64,000 bases of DNA, taken from Certhia americana. Taxonomy: Eukaryota; Chordata; Aves; Passeriformes; Certhiidae. Location: contig CM031872.1 of assembly GCA_018697195.1 (NCBI GenBank), positions 8,935,995-8,999,994 on the forward strand, written 5' to 3'. Shown here in pieces: positions 24,346 through 36,600 of the stretch; position 1 is the stretch's first letter, and the number at the start of each line of letters is the position of its first letter. Made by a program: the position numbers and the translations under genes. Under the pieces are notes generated by a model. That model saw nothing but the letters and a program-made list of their open reading frames with translations, made no database searches and was not told where the DNA came from.

Positions 24346-27300
24346 CAGCAGGTCTCTTTTCCCAGCTCCTGCTCTGGTTGATATAAATGGTTCTGCAGAA
24401 ACAGCACTGCAGCAGCCTCAGGTGTGTTTGCAGTCAGATGCTCAGAAAAACCTGTGCATGAAATGTGCACTCCAGACACTCTGAGCTCTTCTGGGAAAGG
24501 TATTTAACTGTGCATAAACTTCATCATGGGCAGGAAGTTTGCATCTTCTTAACCACCTGTAATTAATGGAGCCCATTATGCCTGCAAGCAGCTGGAGTCA
24601 AACACTGCAGTCCTTGCACTGCTGTGTCCTGGGCTTTGAGCTTGCTCTGCTCCCTCCCTCTGCTCAGAGCAGCCTCACTGCACAGGAATAAATCCACCCA
24701 GCACGAGTCCTGCAGCAGGGCAGGGCAGGGAGAGGGCAGGATCCCTTCTAGTGCTTCACTGTTGGCAGTGCAATATCAAAACCACATTGGCATTCTTTGT
24801 GCTTTCTGTTCTTTTGGGGGTTTGAATGGTCAAGGACAGGTGAAAGTCTCTCTCTATTTTATTATTGTTGTTTCATTTAGAACTTTAGAGAGGAAGGGGT
24901 TTCCAGGGTGAGCTTAGAAGCTGGTTCAAAGCAGACCCCAAAATTGCTTTCAAGCTTTAAAAAACTTATTATCACTTCCCACTCCAAGTGATCACTGAAA
25001 AATAAGACAAACCTTTCCCTATCACACAACAATCTCTCTCAAACTGTTTCCTTAATGATGTTTTGTTTTACTGGCGACTCTCCCATTTCCATCTCCTCCA
25101 CTTGGCACATTTTCTGTGCCTCCCCAGTGCCTCAGGGACTGTGTTATCATGATCAAGTGAGGAGGAAATTACAAAAATGGCATGCTGTAATATTTCATGC
25201 AGCAATCAAATGATGCTTTGCCATGAAGTCATTGGGTTCAGTCAATAAAATTCAGAGCACTTCAGGAGTTGGTTTCAGCTCCTGGACACCACTTTTAGAC
25301 TGGCAAATAGAAGTGATCTGGTCACACTTTGAAGACAACTCCATGGCTTTTGTGTCATAGCTGTCAGAAATCCCCTCCAGATGCTTGGGGTGTGTCTTTC
25401 ACTCCAGGCAGTGACAGATGTTGGGATTTGGATCCTCATTCCCTGTATCCCTGTGGCTCTGGGCCCAGCAATGTGCAGGGAGATGCTGACAGCAATCCCT
25501 GCCTGTGGAAAGGTGTCCTTGGCATTTTAACTAAATCCTCTTGTTCACTGCACAGGGAAGTTCCCAGCTGCCTTTGACTGAAGGGTGGGGAGCAGAGGTC
25601 TGTGCCCTGGATCTCCACTGCCAAAGGAATGAGATAGTGAGGACACCAAATAATTCCAGTTGGGATCTCCAGACAGGCTGACCTGAGTACAGTCAGCAGG
25701 GGCAGGGATCTCCCCTGGCAAAAGCACTGGCGTTCACAGAGGGGGCTCTGGAGGCCTTTCTCCCTCCAGGATTTCCAGATACTCCCAGGCTGATCTCACA
25801 CTGCCCAGCCTGAGTTGTGAGTTATGGAGAAATCCTGGAGCCAGCTAGTGCCCCAGTGCCTGGGCAGATGCTGAGGCAGAGGAAGGGTTTGTATTTGGCT
25901 TCCCCAGGCCCAGGGTCACATTTCAGCTGCTGCCTTTAAGCCACACATTCAAAGATCCCCACCTGGGTCTGTCCAAATTTTTCATTTATTATGAACAGGC
26001 AGCACTGGCTTCCTGTGGACAGCCTGGCTGGACTGGTTTCTCACTGAGGACAATTAATTCTGGGGGCAATCACATTTGCTGATATCCCTGATGAGTCTGT
26101 CAGTAGCTGATGCTGGTATTTGGATCTATTCCACATCTGTCAGGAAAAAGCCCTGAGTTCATTTCCCCCAGGCACAGAGCCAGACCGAAGGACAGACAGA
26201 AGAGATATTCTCAAGGGATACCAGGGCAGAGTCCCACCAGCCCCACCCCCTTAGACCCACCCCAAATTCGGTTACTTGTAGGGAAAAGGCACGTTCAGCA
26301 CCCTGCCTTCTGTGCCAGCTGTCAGATGAACTCCAGCCCTGCTGCTGAGCTTCACCTTGGAATGCAGATGGAAGAGGACAGCTGATGTGTTTTACTCTCT
26401 GCTGAATAACATGGAAAAGCAGATTTTTAACAGAGGTTCAAGCCTAGGCCAGGCAGGCAGTCCCCAGCAGCTCCATCTGTAACATTTAATGAGCAGCATC
26501 TGAATTCATCTGAAATCTGAGGGCCAAAATGACAAATAAACTTTTTGAAAATCTTTACTCCCTTTGTAGCTAAAACTTGCAATTTGCAGCCTAGCAAATG
26601 CACTCCAGGAACATTGGCACGGCTGGAGCCGGCTTTTTCTCTTTTTTTTTCCCAGTCCCTCAGGGGCGAGTGAATGTGAGCAGAGCTGTGAGAAGCCTGA
26701 CTTTGTGTCCTCCTCTCACTCCTGTCAGAGTCACCCGAGGAGGGTTCATCTTGCAGCTCTTTCAGGTCCATCCACTACATTCTGCAGTGTTTGGGCTTCA
26801 TCTCTGGAGTTTTGGGCTAACTCCTTCTATGGGTAATCCAGATAGAAAAGTGGGAGCAGCTCAGTGAGGGTCAGTGGAGGGACCGCTCAGGAGATGGGAT
26901 TTTGCTTCCCACTTTCTGCTCGGGGTATCCTGAGGCAGAGGAGGGCCCGTGGTGCTCAGAGCTCCCGGGGGATGCAGTTTTCCCTGGTTCACACAATCCT
27001 GTGTGTGGTAAGAGAGGAAGCAGGAGCCCTCCAGGCACAGGAGGCAATGTGTGAGCTGCTGGAGGACTGCCAGGGCTGCTCCCGAGTGCCTCATGCAATT
27101 ATCAACCAGTGTCTTGCTGCCATGAATAATCCCAGCTCTCAGGCTGGGATTGTTGGAGCAGCTCCGGTGAAAGTTGCCCCGCACAGGTTTCTTTTCAGCC
27201 TAAAAAGGTGACTCCTTGCCTGTTAGCAGCTATTTCTTTAGGTCTGCCCTGCTTATCTCTTCACATCGTGTATTTAAATGCATCTTCCACCTGGGAAAGA

Positions 27301-27654
27301 TTTCATAGAGTGAGGGATGAAGATGGAAGGAAAATAAATTCTGTGGCTGCAGGAAAGGAAGAAGAGCAGCCTGGCCAGGAGGCTTTACTGACCATGTAAT
27401 ACATGCAATTATGCACCCCCAAGTGCACACAAAGGCTGTATTAATATTTTCAAGTGTCTCCAGCTCTACTCCTGTGTTTGGTGATATGACCAGCAGCTTG
27501 CAGTGGGTTAGGAAAAGAAGCAAAATGGTATTTTCCTTCCTCATTTTGGATGATGTAGGGAGCAGGAATGTGTAAATGTGACTTTTGGCATGGTGTTTTT
27601 TCTTGAATATGTGTTTGAGACACACTCCTTGAGCTCCTTATCAGTCTCTTGAGG
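24346..27654. other. Unique non-coding DNA, no gene seen
   Basis: No exon, RNA gene or repeat was recognised. Open frames reach about 130 codons at most (27230-27625, minus) and show no domain. Confidence 0.5.
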
Positions 27655-27852
27655 TTTAACAAGACCAAGCTCAAGGTGCTGCTCCTGGGTTGGGGAAACT
27701 CCCAGGATCAATCCAGGCTGGGCTGAGCGGAGGGAGCAGCCCTGGGAGAGGGAGCTGGGGGTGCTGTGGGTGAGAGCTGGACCTGCCCAGCCCTGAACCC
27801 CCAGTGTGGGCAGCAGGGCAGGGGGGATTCTGCCCCTCTGTCTCACTCACAC
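27655..27852 (+). mobile_element. CR1 LINE fragment, interior of ORF2
   Basis: This differs from the other copies because it covers a more upstream CR1 stretch: 'tttaacaagaccaagctcaa', 'ggtgctgctcctgggttggg', 'gagctgggggtgctgtgggt', 'ggggattctgcccctctgtc'. That region encodes the C-terminal part of the CR1 reverse-transcriptase protein in intact elements. Here it is short, diverged and non-coding. Confidence 0.78.
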
Positions 27853-28218
27853 ATGTCCGAGCACAGGATTCCAGGAACAATCAGGGCTCCATGGTTCTTT
27901 CCCTCCCGCAAATCCTCGGCTCAGGGAGCGCAGTGGAAACAGAGAGCGATGTGAATCGAAAGCTTGCCACCTCCTGGACACTGCGAGTGCCTTGCCTGCC
28001 TCTGGGAAAGCCAAATCCAGAGAGTGGGGAAGTGCCCGGGTACCAACTCCAGGCACGAAAAAGGAAAAAGAGGGATGGGGTAAGGATGTGAGCTGCAGAG
28101 TGCAGCACTCTGACCCAGCCTCCCCGAGGGTGGGTTGCTCAATTTATCCCTTTATGTTTGTTGTGCGTGGTGATGAGATTGTGAAAATCATGGTAGAGCA
28201 TGTGCCAATAATGCCAGT

Positions 28219-28355
28219 ACCCATCCATCCATCCATCCATCCATCCATCCATCCATCCATCCATCCATCCATCCATCCATCCATCCATCCATCCATCCNN
28301 NNNNNNNNTCCATCCATCCATCCATCCATCCATCCATCCATCCATCCATCCATCC
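28219..28355. repeat. (CATC)n tetranucleotide microsatellite with assembly gap
   Basis: Perfect 'catc' units run from 28220 to 28298 and from 28309 to 28355, with ten N between. The true length is unknown. Open frames across it give only repeats of P-S-I-H on one strand and M-D-G-W on the other, and are artefacts. Confidence 0.98.
28299..28308. other. Assembly gap of ten N
   Basis: Ten N lie inside the CATC array. A round-number gap in a perfect tandem repeat is typical of reads that could not span the array, so the number of missing bases is probably not ten. Confidence 0.98.
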
Positions 28356-31300
28356 TCTCAGCCCCACCTACACACTGCTGGTACCCTGTTCCCTCCCACT
28401 GCACAATTCCCAGCCACATCTGGGGGAAAATGCAGCTGCCCAGGTGATCCCAGACTCAGGGTGTTGGACATCTTTTAGATTTTGTTATAGGTTTTTAATA
28501 AATTTTTGTTAATAATTTTGGTTGGGTTTTTTTTTAATAAATAGGAATGGGAAAACAAAATCCCATGGTAGAAAAAATAATTAAAAGCTGTAACTATGGG
28601 GCTTCAACAAGGGACTGAGCCATGTGCACTGGAGGCATTCCAGGCATGTGTGCTACAGCAGAGTCCCTGCTGAGAGCTTTTCCTCTGGATTAGGAAATCC
28701 AGAGTTGCTGAGCAAATCCTTCTGCTGGCAGTGAATAATATCACTAAGATTATGGCAACCTGCCTGGGTTTTTTACCTGAAAATTAAACAAAACAACATA
28801 CAAAGTAAAATATTGGTAATTTTCTTTATTTTATCTGTTTTTTAGATGAGCCCATCATTTGTGATGGGTGAACAGTCATTTGTGCAGTCTCAGTACAGCT
28901 TTACTGGTCTGGCTGTATGATAATAGCTCTTAAAGCCCCCCAAAATCAGTCCAGGCTCCCAATCCTGCTCTGTGAAATTGGAATTTCACCCCATTCACCA
29001 GGAACTCAACTCTTAGAGCAGCAACCAGGCCTGCAGTGAGCAGATTTTGTTCCTGTAGCTCTGGCAGGTCTCAGTGACACACTGTGGACATGCACTGGAT
29101 GCTCTCAGGCTGGGGAACAGTGACAGGGCTACCACAGGGACACTGCTCTCAGACATCTCCAGAAGCCCCAGGCTCAATTTTATGGTCTGTGGATCACTGG
29201 TGAAGAAATCACTGCTCTTCTTTCTGACAGGAGTTACAAACAGGGGGTTTATTCCAAAATAAGGTCAGTAACACACTCTTGCAAGCTTCAAGAAACTTTC
29301 AAATCCTACAGAAGACAACAATGGAAATAGAAAGCAGCCAACAAGCCAAGGAGGGTGTTGTATCCTTGCCAAGAAACACTCCTTTGACTTTCTTACTGGA
29401 GCCAGAATCTGCATCCAGCATCACCCCAATTATTGGTACCTAGCCATTAATTTAAAAAACATGTACAGGCATCATGTAGGAAGCAACCTCATCCCTAATA
29501 CAATATGATTTAATTCCTCTGAACATTGCAAGTCACTTATTTTCTGGCCTGGTTAAGCCTGACTTGCCTGCAACTGAGATCTGGCATCTCAGAGTAATTC
29601 AGTTCCCCCTCCCCATGTGGTGGAGTGGCAGAAATTGTCCTCAGATCACTCAGATCCAGGGGTGGTATATTTGTCTTCAAGATCAGAAGGTTGTTTTATC
29701 CCTCTCCTGCTCCTTTGCTTTTGACTTTGCACATGGAAGAGCCACATTGTTGAAAACAAAGAGCAAACACAAAAATTTGAGACAACTTTTATACAAACAG
29801 ACATATCTGGTGTCTCCAGGGATGTGCAACCCTCCATCACCTCTGGGATTCAGAAAAAGCCTCAATCTTTCAGAGCTTTTTGAGGCCTTAAGAGCTGCCT
29901 GAACCTCCTGCAGCCTTTGCTGGTGTCAGCAAGGTGGGGCATTGCATGAATATTGATAATATCATTAATAAATATCATCCCTTCAGGCACCAGGACTTCT
30001 CTCCCTCCCAGCACAGCTCAGCAGAGCTTTTCCATCAGCTTTGGGGGCAAGATGGTGATGGCACCACGCATTCAAATGAGGGAAGTCATTCATCTAGGTT
30101 GGCACCACCCTAATTCCAGCAGTGCCATCAACCTCTTTGCCTTCCAAAACCACTGAAAGCTTGAGAGCCCAGAGAACTGCAGGGACAGGGAACCCCAAGG
30201 GTAACATGAACGTGTGAGGAGGCTCCAAAAGCTGAGTCCCCAGGCCAGGTGGTGATTTGAGCATCCCCTCCTGGCTGGGGATTCCCATGAACCCCCAGCA
30301 CCACCCCTGCCCTTGGACTGGAACTGGGACCTTTGGAGGTCCTTTCCACCCTGAGAGCGGTGGGAATAAAGCTTTGTGTGAGCTGGTTAGAACCCACCAG
30401 AGGCTCACAGGAACCCTGAATCAGGCAGGACAATGGTACTGCTGTCACTGGACACTCTTACATCAGGTCCAGGTTGTTTTCCCCTTTTGAAGCAGCCAGG
30501 AATTGAATATCTGTCTCCCAGTGCTGTTCTCAGTGATCAAATTGTTGTCTGCTGTCAGCACAGGCAGTTCCTGTTATCACTCACCTTTTAGCAGGGTGTG
30601 TGAAGCAAGATGCAATCAATCCCAGCCACAAGACTGGCAGCTTTTGGGTTTTCCCCCACAAACTAAGCTTCAGTCCCAGGATACAACCCATGCAAATGCA
30701 GCAGTGTAACCACCTGGAGCAGCATCAGCCCTTTGACTCACATTTTCAGTGTCTGCAGGGGCAGCAAGGTGTCCCTTTGGCTTGTCAGGCCACCACAACA
30801 CAAACCTGAAGCCAACTGCACACCTCTCAGAATCAGGGCCACTCTACACCTGCTGGCACTGCTGAAGTTCCATCACACAGGTGACCCCAAGTTAGAGAAC
30901 CACCTTGCCCTGCAATATTGCACTGATTGTCTGCAGCAAAACCTCAAGAGAGCCCTGGGAATCCACATGAGACCATGGCACAGCAACCTCACCACTTGCA
31001 GGTGTCCTCTAACTAATCCATTGCCTGAAGGGGCAGCACCTGTGTCCCAGGAGCAGCTGGGATGGTCTCACTGGTCACTCTGGCCCAGGTGATGTCTGGC
31101 TGTTCAAGGCTTTCACTGAGCTCAACACAACTGAAGATTTGTTGGAATTTTCCATTTGCTGCAGAGGAGACTTAAATTGAAATCCTCGTAGTTCCTTTAA
31201 TGTCTCTCTTCAGAAGACACCCTAAAATTACCAGCATTAACCCTGTTAGAAATACTTTGTCCCACCAATACCAGCTACTGAATTTTGACTTGAAGCTAAG

Positions 31301-31745
31301 GCTCCTCACTGTAATGAGTCTCTTCCTTGTTCCCAGGATAAGAAAGTAACCTCCAAAGCCCTCTGAATATGCCCATGCTGTGCAGGGCTCAGGCTCACAT
31401 GAGGGCCCTTGCAGATGTACTTGGTACAAAACTGCACAGCCAGGTTGTTGCCTGAAATAAAACCTGCTTTTGCAGCAGAAATAACATATTTACATTGTAT
31501 AATTCTTGCACTTTTATCTTTGACATCCTCTCTACACAGCTCTCTCCAAAATCCTACTACCAAGCAGTCTCTTAATTACATCCATTTTTCTCATAGCATC
31601 TGCCTTTCTTTTACAATTCCACAGGCAGACTTGGCTCCTTTTACACTCTGTCTAGCTCAGCCAGGACAACCAGACATATGCCTGAACTCAGCCACAGGGC
31701 CCTGGAGTTTGGGTTCCTCTGGTGGCATCAGATTAGGGGACCAAA
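28356..31745. other. Unique non-coding DNA, no gene seen
   Basis: A weak CR1-like scrap at about 30305-30350 ('ggaactgggacctttggagg', then 'tcctttccaccc') was seen but is too short to call. An 'aataaaacctgcttttgcag' motif at 31456-31475 might mark a plus-strand LTR, but no ends could be found. No exon was recognised. Confidence 0.45.
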
Positions 31746-32042
31746 GAGTCAGAGAATGGCTGTGGTTGGATGTAGCCTCAAAGCTCATCCAGTGCCACCC
31801 CTGCCATGGCAGGGACACCTCCCACTGTCCCAGCCCCAATGTCCAGCCTGACCTAGGACACTGCCAGGGATCCAGGGGTTCTGGGCACCCTGTGCCAGGG
31901 CTGCCCACCCCCCCAGGAAACAATTCCTGCCCAATATCCCATCCAGCCCTGCCCTCTGGCAGTGGGAAGCCATTCCCCCTTGTCCTGGCACTCCAGGCCA
32001 TTGTAACAGCCTCTCTCCAGCTTTCCTGTTGGCTCCCTAGGA
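31746..32042 (-). mobile_element. CR1 LINE fragment, 3' end
   Basis: The plus strand reads as reversed CR1: 'agtcagagaatggctgtggt', 'tgccatggcagggacacctc', 'ccccaatgtccagcctgacc', 'ggcaccctgtgccagggctg', 'caattcctgcccaatatccc', and 'gccattcccccttgtcctgg'. At about 300 bp it is among the longer copies here. A 293-codon plus-strand frame (31409-32290) runs through it and the following T tract, and is spurious. Confidence 0.93.
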
Positions 32043-32097
32043 AGGGATTCTGTATTATCCCATATTTTAGAAGCAACACAATTACCTCCCATTACCT

Positions 32098-32142
32098 TTT
32101 TTTTTTTTTTTTCTTTTTTTTTTCCCTTTTTTTTCTTTTTAA
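32098..32142. repeat. T-rich tract
   Basis: About 45 bp are almost all T with a few C. The tract begins about 55 bp beyond the 5' edge of the reversed CR1 at 31746-32042. Confidence 0.93.
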
Positions 32143-33390
32143 GATGCAGCTTTTTCTCCTGTGTCTTTTCCCCAGGTCATCAGCCTGGGATTACATCCAG
32201 GACTTCATCCTGAAACAAGGAAAAGGAAATTTCATTTTACTACGGCAAATACCTTCTCTATCATTTCCTCACTATTCCATCAAACCCTGAGCACAGCCAC
32301 CCTGAACCCCACACCTTCCACACTCCATACCACGGGAATCAGGGGGTTTGCTCCTTTAAGAAGCAGATGTGGAAGATACCGAGCCAGCCCATTCGGGTTT
32401 AATAGTGGCCATGGGGCTGTGATGGACCACACCTGTGAGGCTGGACCAGGTGAAAAACCCTGGGGGATAAATCCTGGTTTAGTCCGTCCTTCTCCCTGGA
32501 AAGGGCCATTGTTTGGGATGCGGCTGGAGGGCAGCAGCGCCAGGACCCGAGTTAATTTAGACCCCGACCGGAATCTATCAGACTCACTAGATGGCGACAG
32601 CTCCCTAAATTTGTGCGTTTGGGTGGAAAAAGCGGAGGATGTGGGAGCCGTGACAGGAGCGGAGCGCCGGGGGTTCCCGCATCCCTGGGGATGCTCCCTG
32701 GGACAGCCCCTGCCCGGGGCGGCCCTGCGGCTGAAATCACCTCCTAGAGGGGTCTGTTCGTGAGCTGGAGACCTGGATATGTGTAAATCTCAAGTAAATG
32801 CTGCAGAGCTGCTTCTCAGTGCTCTGAACATTCCCTGCTCCTCCAGACAGGGCTTTACTGGGGGGGTCTGGTCCTTGTGTGCCCCCCGAGGTGCTGCTGT
32901 ACAGGAGTTGAGCTCAAAGCCCTTGAAAGAGGATCAAAGGTGTGTAAATATTGTGTGTACATATACTTTCCACTTGGGAAGGCCAGGGGTCTGCAGAGCT
33001 GGAGCAGCCCTGGGTTCTCAGCTCTCAGCCAGAATGTTCCAGCAGCCCTGGCTTCTGCTCTGTGATTTCTGCTGGGGTCAAGATTAATCTTTACGTTATC
33101 AGTGATAGCCATAGCTGAGTGGGAAGTGGATTTCAGGGCTAATTCCAGATTTGTGGCGGCATAATTAAATCCCATTGGTTTAGGGCAAGGAACGTTGTTC
33201 CATCCCAAACCTATACAGGCTGGGTAGTTCCTGTCCCGCAGATTCTCCTCTTAGGTCTAAGAACCCTTTCCTGGGAGAGGCTGCCGGGGCTGTTAGCTGC
33301 TAATTCGACCAAGAGAATTTAGGGCACAGGCTTTCAATACCAAAAGGGGCTTCAGGAGGGCTGAGAGGGGTTTTTGACAAGGTTTTTGAC
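32143..33390. other. Unique DNA with a locally CpG-bearing block
   Basis: From about 32380 to 32760 the DNA is richer in G+C and keeps more CpG than the rest of the window (for example 'accccgaccggaatctatca' and 'gagcggagcgccgggggttc'). It is too short and weak to call a CpG island or promoter with confidence. A 200-codon frame (32161-32763) crosses it without a recognisable domain. Confidence 0.4.
32584..32598 (+). promoter_or_regulatory. Possible CTCF-binding motif
   Basis: The 15-mer 'tcactagatggcgac' fits the core CTCF pattern CCASYAGRKGGCRS at 12 of 14 positions. The mismatches are the first C and the final S. It lies in unique, CpG-bearing DNA. A single motif match is weak evidence of binding. 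Confidence 0.3.
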
Positions 33391-33672
33391 ATCATGGAAT
33401 GATGGGACAAGGGGGAATGGCGTCACACTGATAGAAGGTAGGGTTAAACTGGATATTAGAAGGAAATTCTGCCCTGGGAGGGTGGGCAGGCCATGGCACA
33501 GGGTGCCCAGAGCAGCTGGGGCTGCCCCTGGATCTCTGGCAGTGCCCAAGGCCAGGCTGGACATTGGGGCTGGGAGCAGCCTGGGACAGTGGGAGGTGTC
33601 CCAGTCCGTGGCAAGGGTGGGATGGGATGGGCTCTAAGGTTCCTTCTAACCCAGCCATTCTGCCATTCATGA
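33391..33672 (+). mobile_element. CR1 LINE fragment, 3' end
   Basis: The CR1 blocks come in order: 'gatgggacaagggggaatgg', 'taaactggatattagaagga', 'gcacagggtgcccagagcag', 'ggctggacattggggctggg', 'tgggacagtgggaggtgtcc', 'ggttccttctaacccagcca', then a degraded tail. It is very similar in plan to 22813-23085, so the two are probably the same subfamily. Confidence 0.94.
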
Positions 33673-36600
33673 GTTCTTTTGAAACAAGCATAGAGAGATG
33701 AGGGAATTTCGCAGCCATCTGTGTTCATTTTAAAGTCCTTTGCTGTGTAACAGGCCAAGGTCAACTTTGTCCTAATTATGCTGCTTGGTATATGGGAGCA
33801 CTTGAACATGTAAATTTGTCAGCCTTGCCTCCAGCCCTTCCCTGGAGTGGCTCTTTGTCATGGAGTGTGTCCTGATGCTCTAGGGCAAAGCAGCTCCACG
33901 TGTGCCTGGTGTTGTGTGCTCCTTGGCTATGTTCACCCCGTGAAACCAGAGCTGGCTGAGCCCTCCCCTCTGCAGAGGCAGCAGAATTGTCAGGTTATGC
34001 TATTTACAGACAGGGTATAAATGACTCGATGGAGCTCAGGTGAGAAAAGCTGGGAGGGAAATCTGCACTTGGTTCATGGGCAAGGAGAGGCAGGCCAGCT
34101 GTGTTGGCTTAGACATCTTAATTCCCTTCCCACAGCTGTTGCTGTTAGAGCTGGCTCTTCCTTTTGCAGGCTGGTTTGTAGCTCAGGTGTTCTCGTTTGC
34201 TGCTGCAGCTGTGATACATTTCAGGGGAGGGAGCATTTCTGAGTGCTTACCTGCTGTGCTGCTCCACTCAGGTGCAATGCTGGGAGGAGAGCAGCATCCT
34301 TCCTTTCTGATTGGTTCCAGGCTTGCTGGGAAACCTTCAGGAGCTGGGCAGATTGCTCACAGCTGATGTTTCAGGCTCATCCGTGTTGCTTTGTGGCAGT
34401 GTGAAGTTACCTGGGCATGTCTAGGAGTTGTTGTGGGTGACAGGAACTGTGGTTCTTGCTGTTGCCATTCCTAAAGGAGGGAATGTGCATCATTTCAGCT
34501 CCATTACATGGAACCTGCTGTTGTTGTAACGTTTTCCTGGTGTTAAAGGTGGCAGGCTGTGTCCTACTGAGTGCACAGATAGGACAGCACAACTTGGAAG
34601 TCACTTCTGAGGTGTGCATTCTGCAGCTCACCAGAGGGAATCTCCTCTGTGCTGCTCATTCCACTTCTGAAGTGCTCACCTAGCTGTGCAGGTGGGGCTT
34701 GTTCATCCAGGTTCTGCTTTCCATGGAGCAGCCCTGTGGAATTGGGGACAACTATTCCCCGGAGTTCATTTGTGCTCAGCCCCCTTCCCATCCACACCGT
34801 GGTGCAGTTTAATTGGGATGTGGATTTTAACCTTTTTCTGAAATGCCATTTCCTTTCTGCTTTCCTGTTACTGCACTCAGAAATGCTGCTGTCCTCTGGC
34901 TGCAGTCACAGAGCCAGCTCCTTTCTGGAAGGCAAAAGAGAGCTTGTTAACAGCTACCTTTGTGCTTAATTAATGATCCAACGTGGTGGGGGAACTGCTC
35001 CCTTCTTCCCTGAGTAGCTCTGTCACTGTCCCCAAGTCTGTGCTATCTGCCAGTGTTTTAGTGGTGACTGTGCCTGATACCGACATAAATGGGACAAATA
35101 TTGGTGGCTTGCGTGGAGCTCCTGATTCCCCTCGTGCGTCTGTGAAATGTTTGGAGGGCTGAGTGAAGGAGGGAATGCAGGATAGTGAATTTGAGGCCTT
35201 TTTTATTCCGTTTGCTGAAGCCAAATGACTGGAATTAAATGTGACCTGTCTGAAAGCCAACCTTGTTTCCAAATACTGCATGGGGAGCCGAGATCAGAAG
35301 ACACATTACAAACATTGCAGTAGCATAACTTGAGGCAAGTGCAATCATTTACTTGAGTAATGAATCCCCTGGGCTGCAAGCAAGAGAGAAAATCTCTCAT
35401 TCGTCTTCTTAATTTAATAAGCAGAGGGGTTGGCCTTAAGGGTAAATGAAATGAGTAGTGATCCCATGAATGTTTCAGCAAATTGATGTACAATAAGATA
35501 AGGGAGATCCAGCGAACGGCTCGCTTTGTTCTGAGAGACTGTCAGTGGGCTTTAGGGGAAAGGCAGAGAAGCTGGAGCTGATGGCTCTGGGTAGCTCTCA
35601 CCGCATTTCCCTCCCAATCTTTCCGATCTGTGCAGGCTGGAACACGAGAATTTTGTTAGGATATCATCAAGTGAGCCGAGTTTAGCGGTCAGGGCTGTTG
35701 TGCTTGGTGTTGCATGTAAGGCATCCTTCGGAGAGCCGAAGAAAAGCTGCGAGCTGCATTCCCTGCACAGCCTGACACGCCCCTGGGTACCCACAGCGAC
35801 TTGTTGCACCTTGGAAAGGTTCTTGGAGGAGCCTGTGGGTCTCATTCCTGTCTTTCATGCTCTTAATTACTCCGGAGAACAAACCCGTGGTATGAAACAA
35901 TGAGGTACTTTAATGGCCAGAACCGAGATTGCTGGTCCTGCCACCACAGCAATTACTGAGGGATCACCTGAGTGCTTTGTGCATCAGAGAAACTGAGGCA
36001 GAGATTAAATCATAACACTGCTGGAGATAATAAAAACAGGGGAAGGAAGCTTCTGACACAGGCAATAAACTTGGTAATTTTTTAAACAAAACCCCCAGAA
36101 GGGAATGCTGCTTAAACTCCCATTAAACCGTGAACCATATAAAGTGACTTTTGGGAGGCTGACTGAAGTATAAAGAAGTTGAAAACGGGAATGCTTGTTC
36201 TTGGCTTTTGTTCGAGAGAGGATTTTAGGATTAGATGGTCCATTACTATTGAAGGCACTTTGATAAGTACAATCTTCCAAGGCCCTTTATGACGAACACA
36301 CAATGGAGAGCAGCAAACTGAGTTATCAAAAAATGAATGGCTTTTGGAATGTCATGAATCTCAGCGTTCTTGAGACCAGACTGGGAGGTCAGGGGTTCTG
36401 TTATTGAAGGTAAAGCATACAGTTATAATGAAGATCATTTATTGCATTGGACTCTGAAATAATTACATTTGTCAACTCTGCCTAATTTGATGGGATAGAG
36501 GCAAAAGAATACGGATTTATGTTTTGAATCCTCATGTATATGCATCAGTGTAGGTCTGTTATAAGAATGTTTATAGCAGAATGCTTTTGGATTCTGGCCA

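Noticed and set aside
27806..28447. 213-codon plus-strand frame
   Set aside because: Its second half is the CATC array and the N gap, and the start overlaps a CR1 piece.
30305..30352. Possible plus-strand CR1 tip ('cctttggaggtcctttccac')
   Set aside because: Only about 40 bp are loosely similar and there is no tail, so it is too weak to call.
31140..31620. Possible plus-strand LTR around 'aataaaacctgcttttgcag'
   Set aside because: No TG...CA ends with matching target duplications could be found.
31409..32290. Longest open frame, 293 codons on the plus strand
   Set aside because: It runs antisense through a CR1 fragment and then a 45-bp T tract, which encodes a phenylalanine run. No domain or splice context is present.
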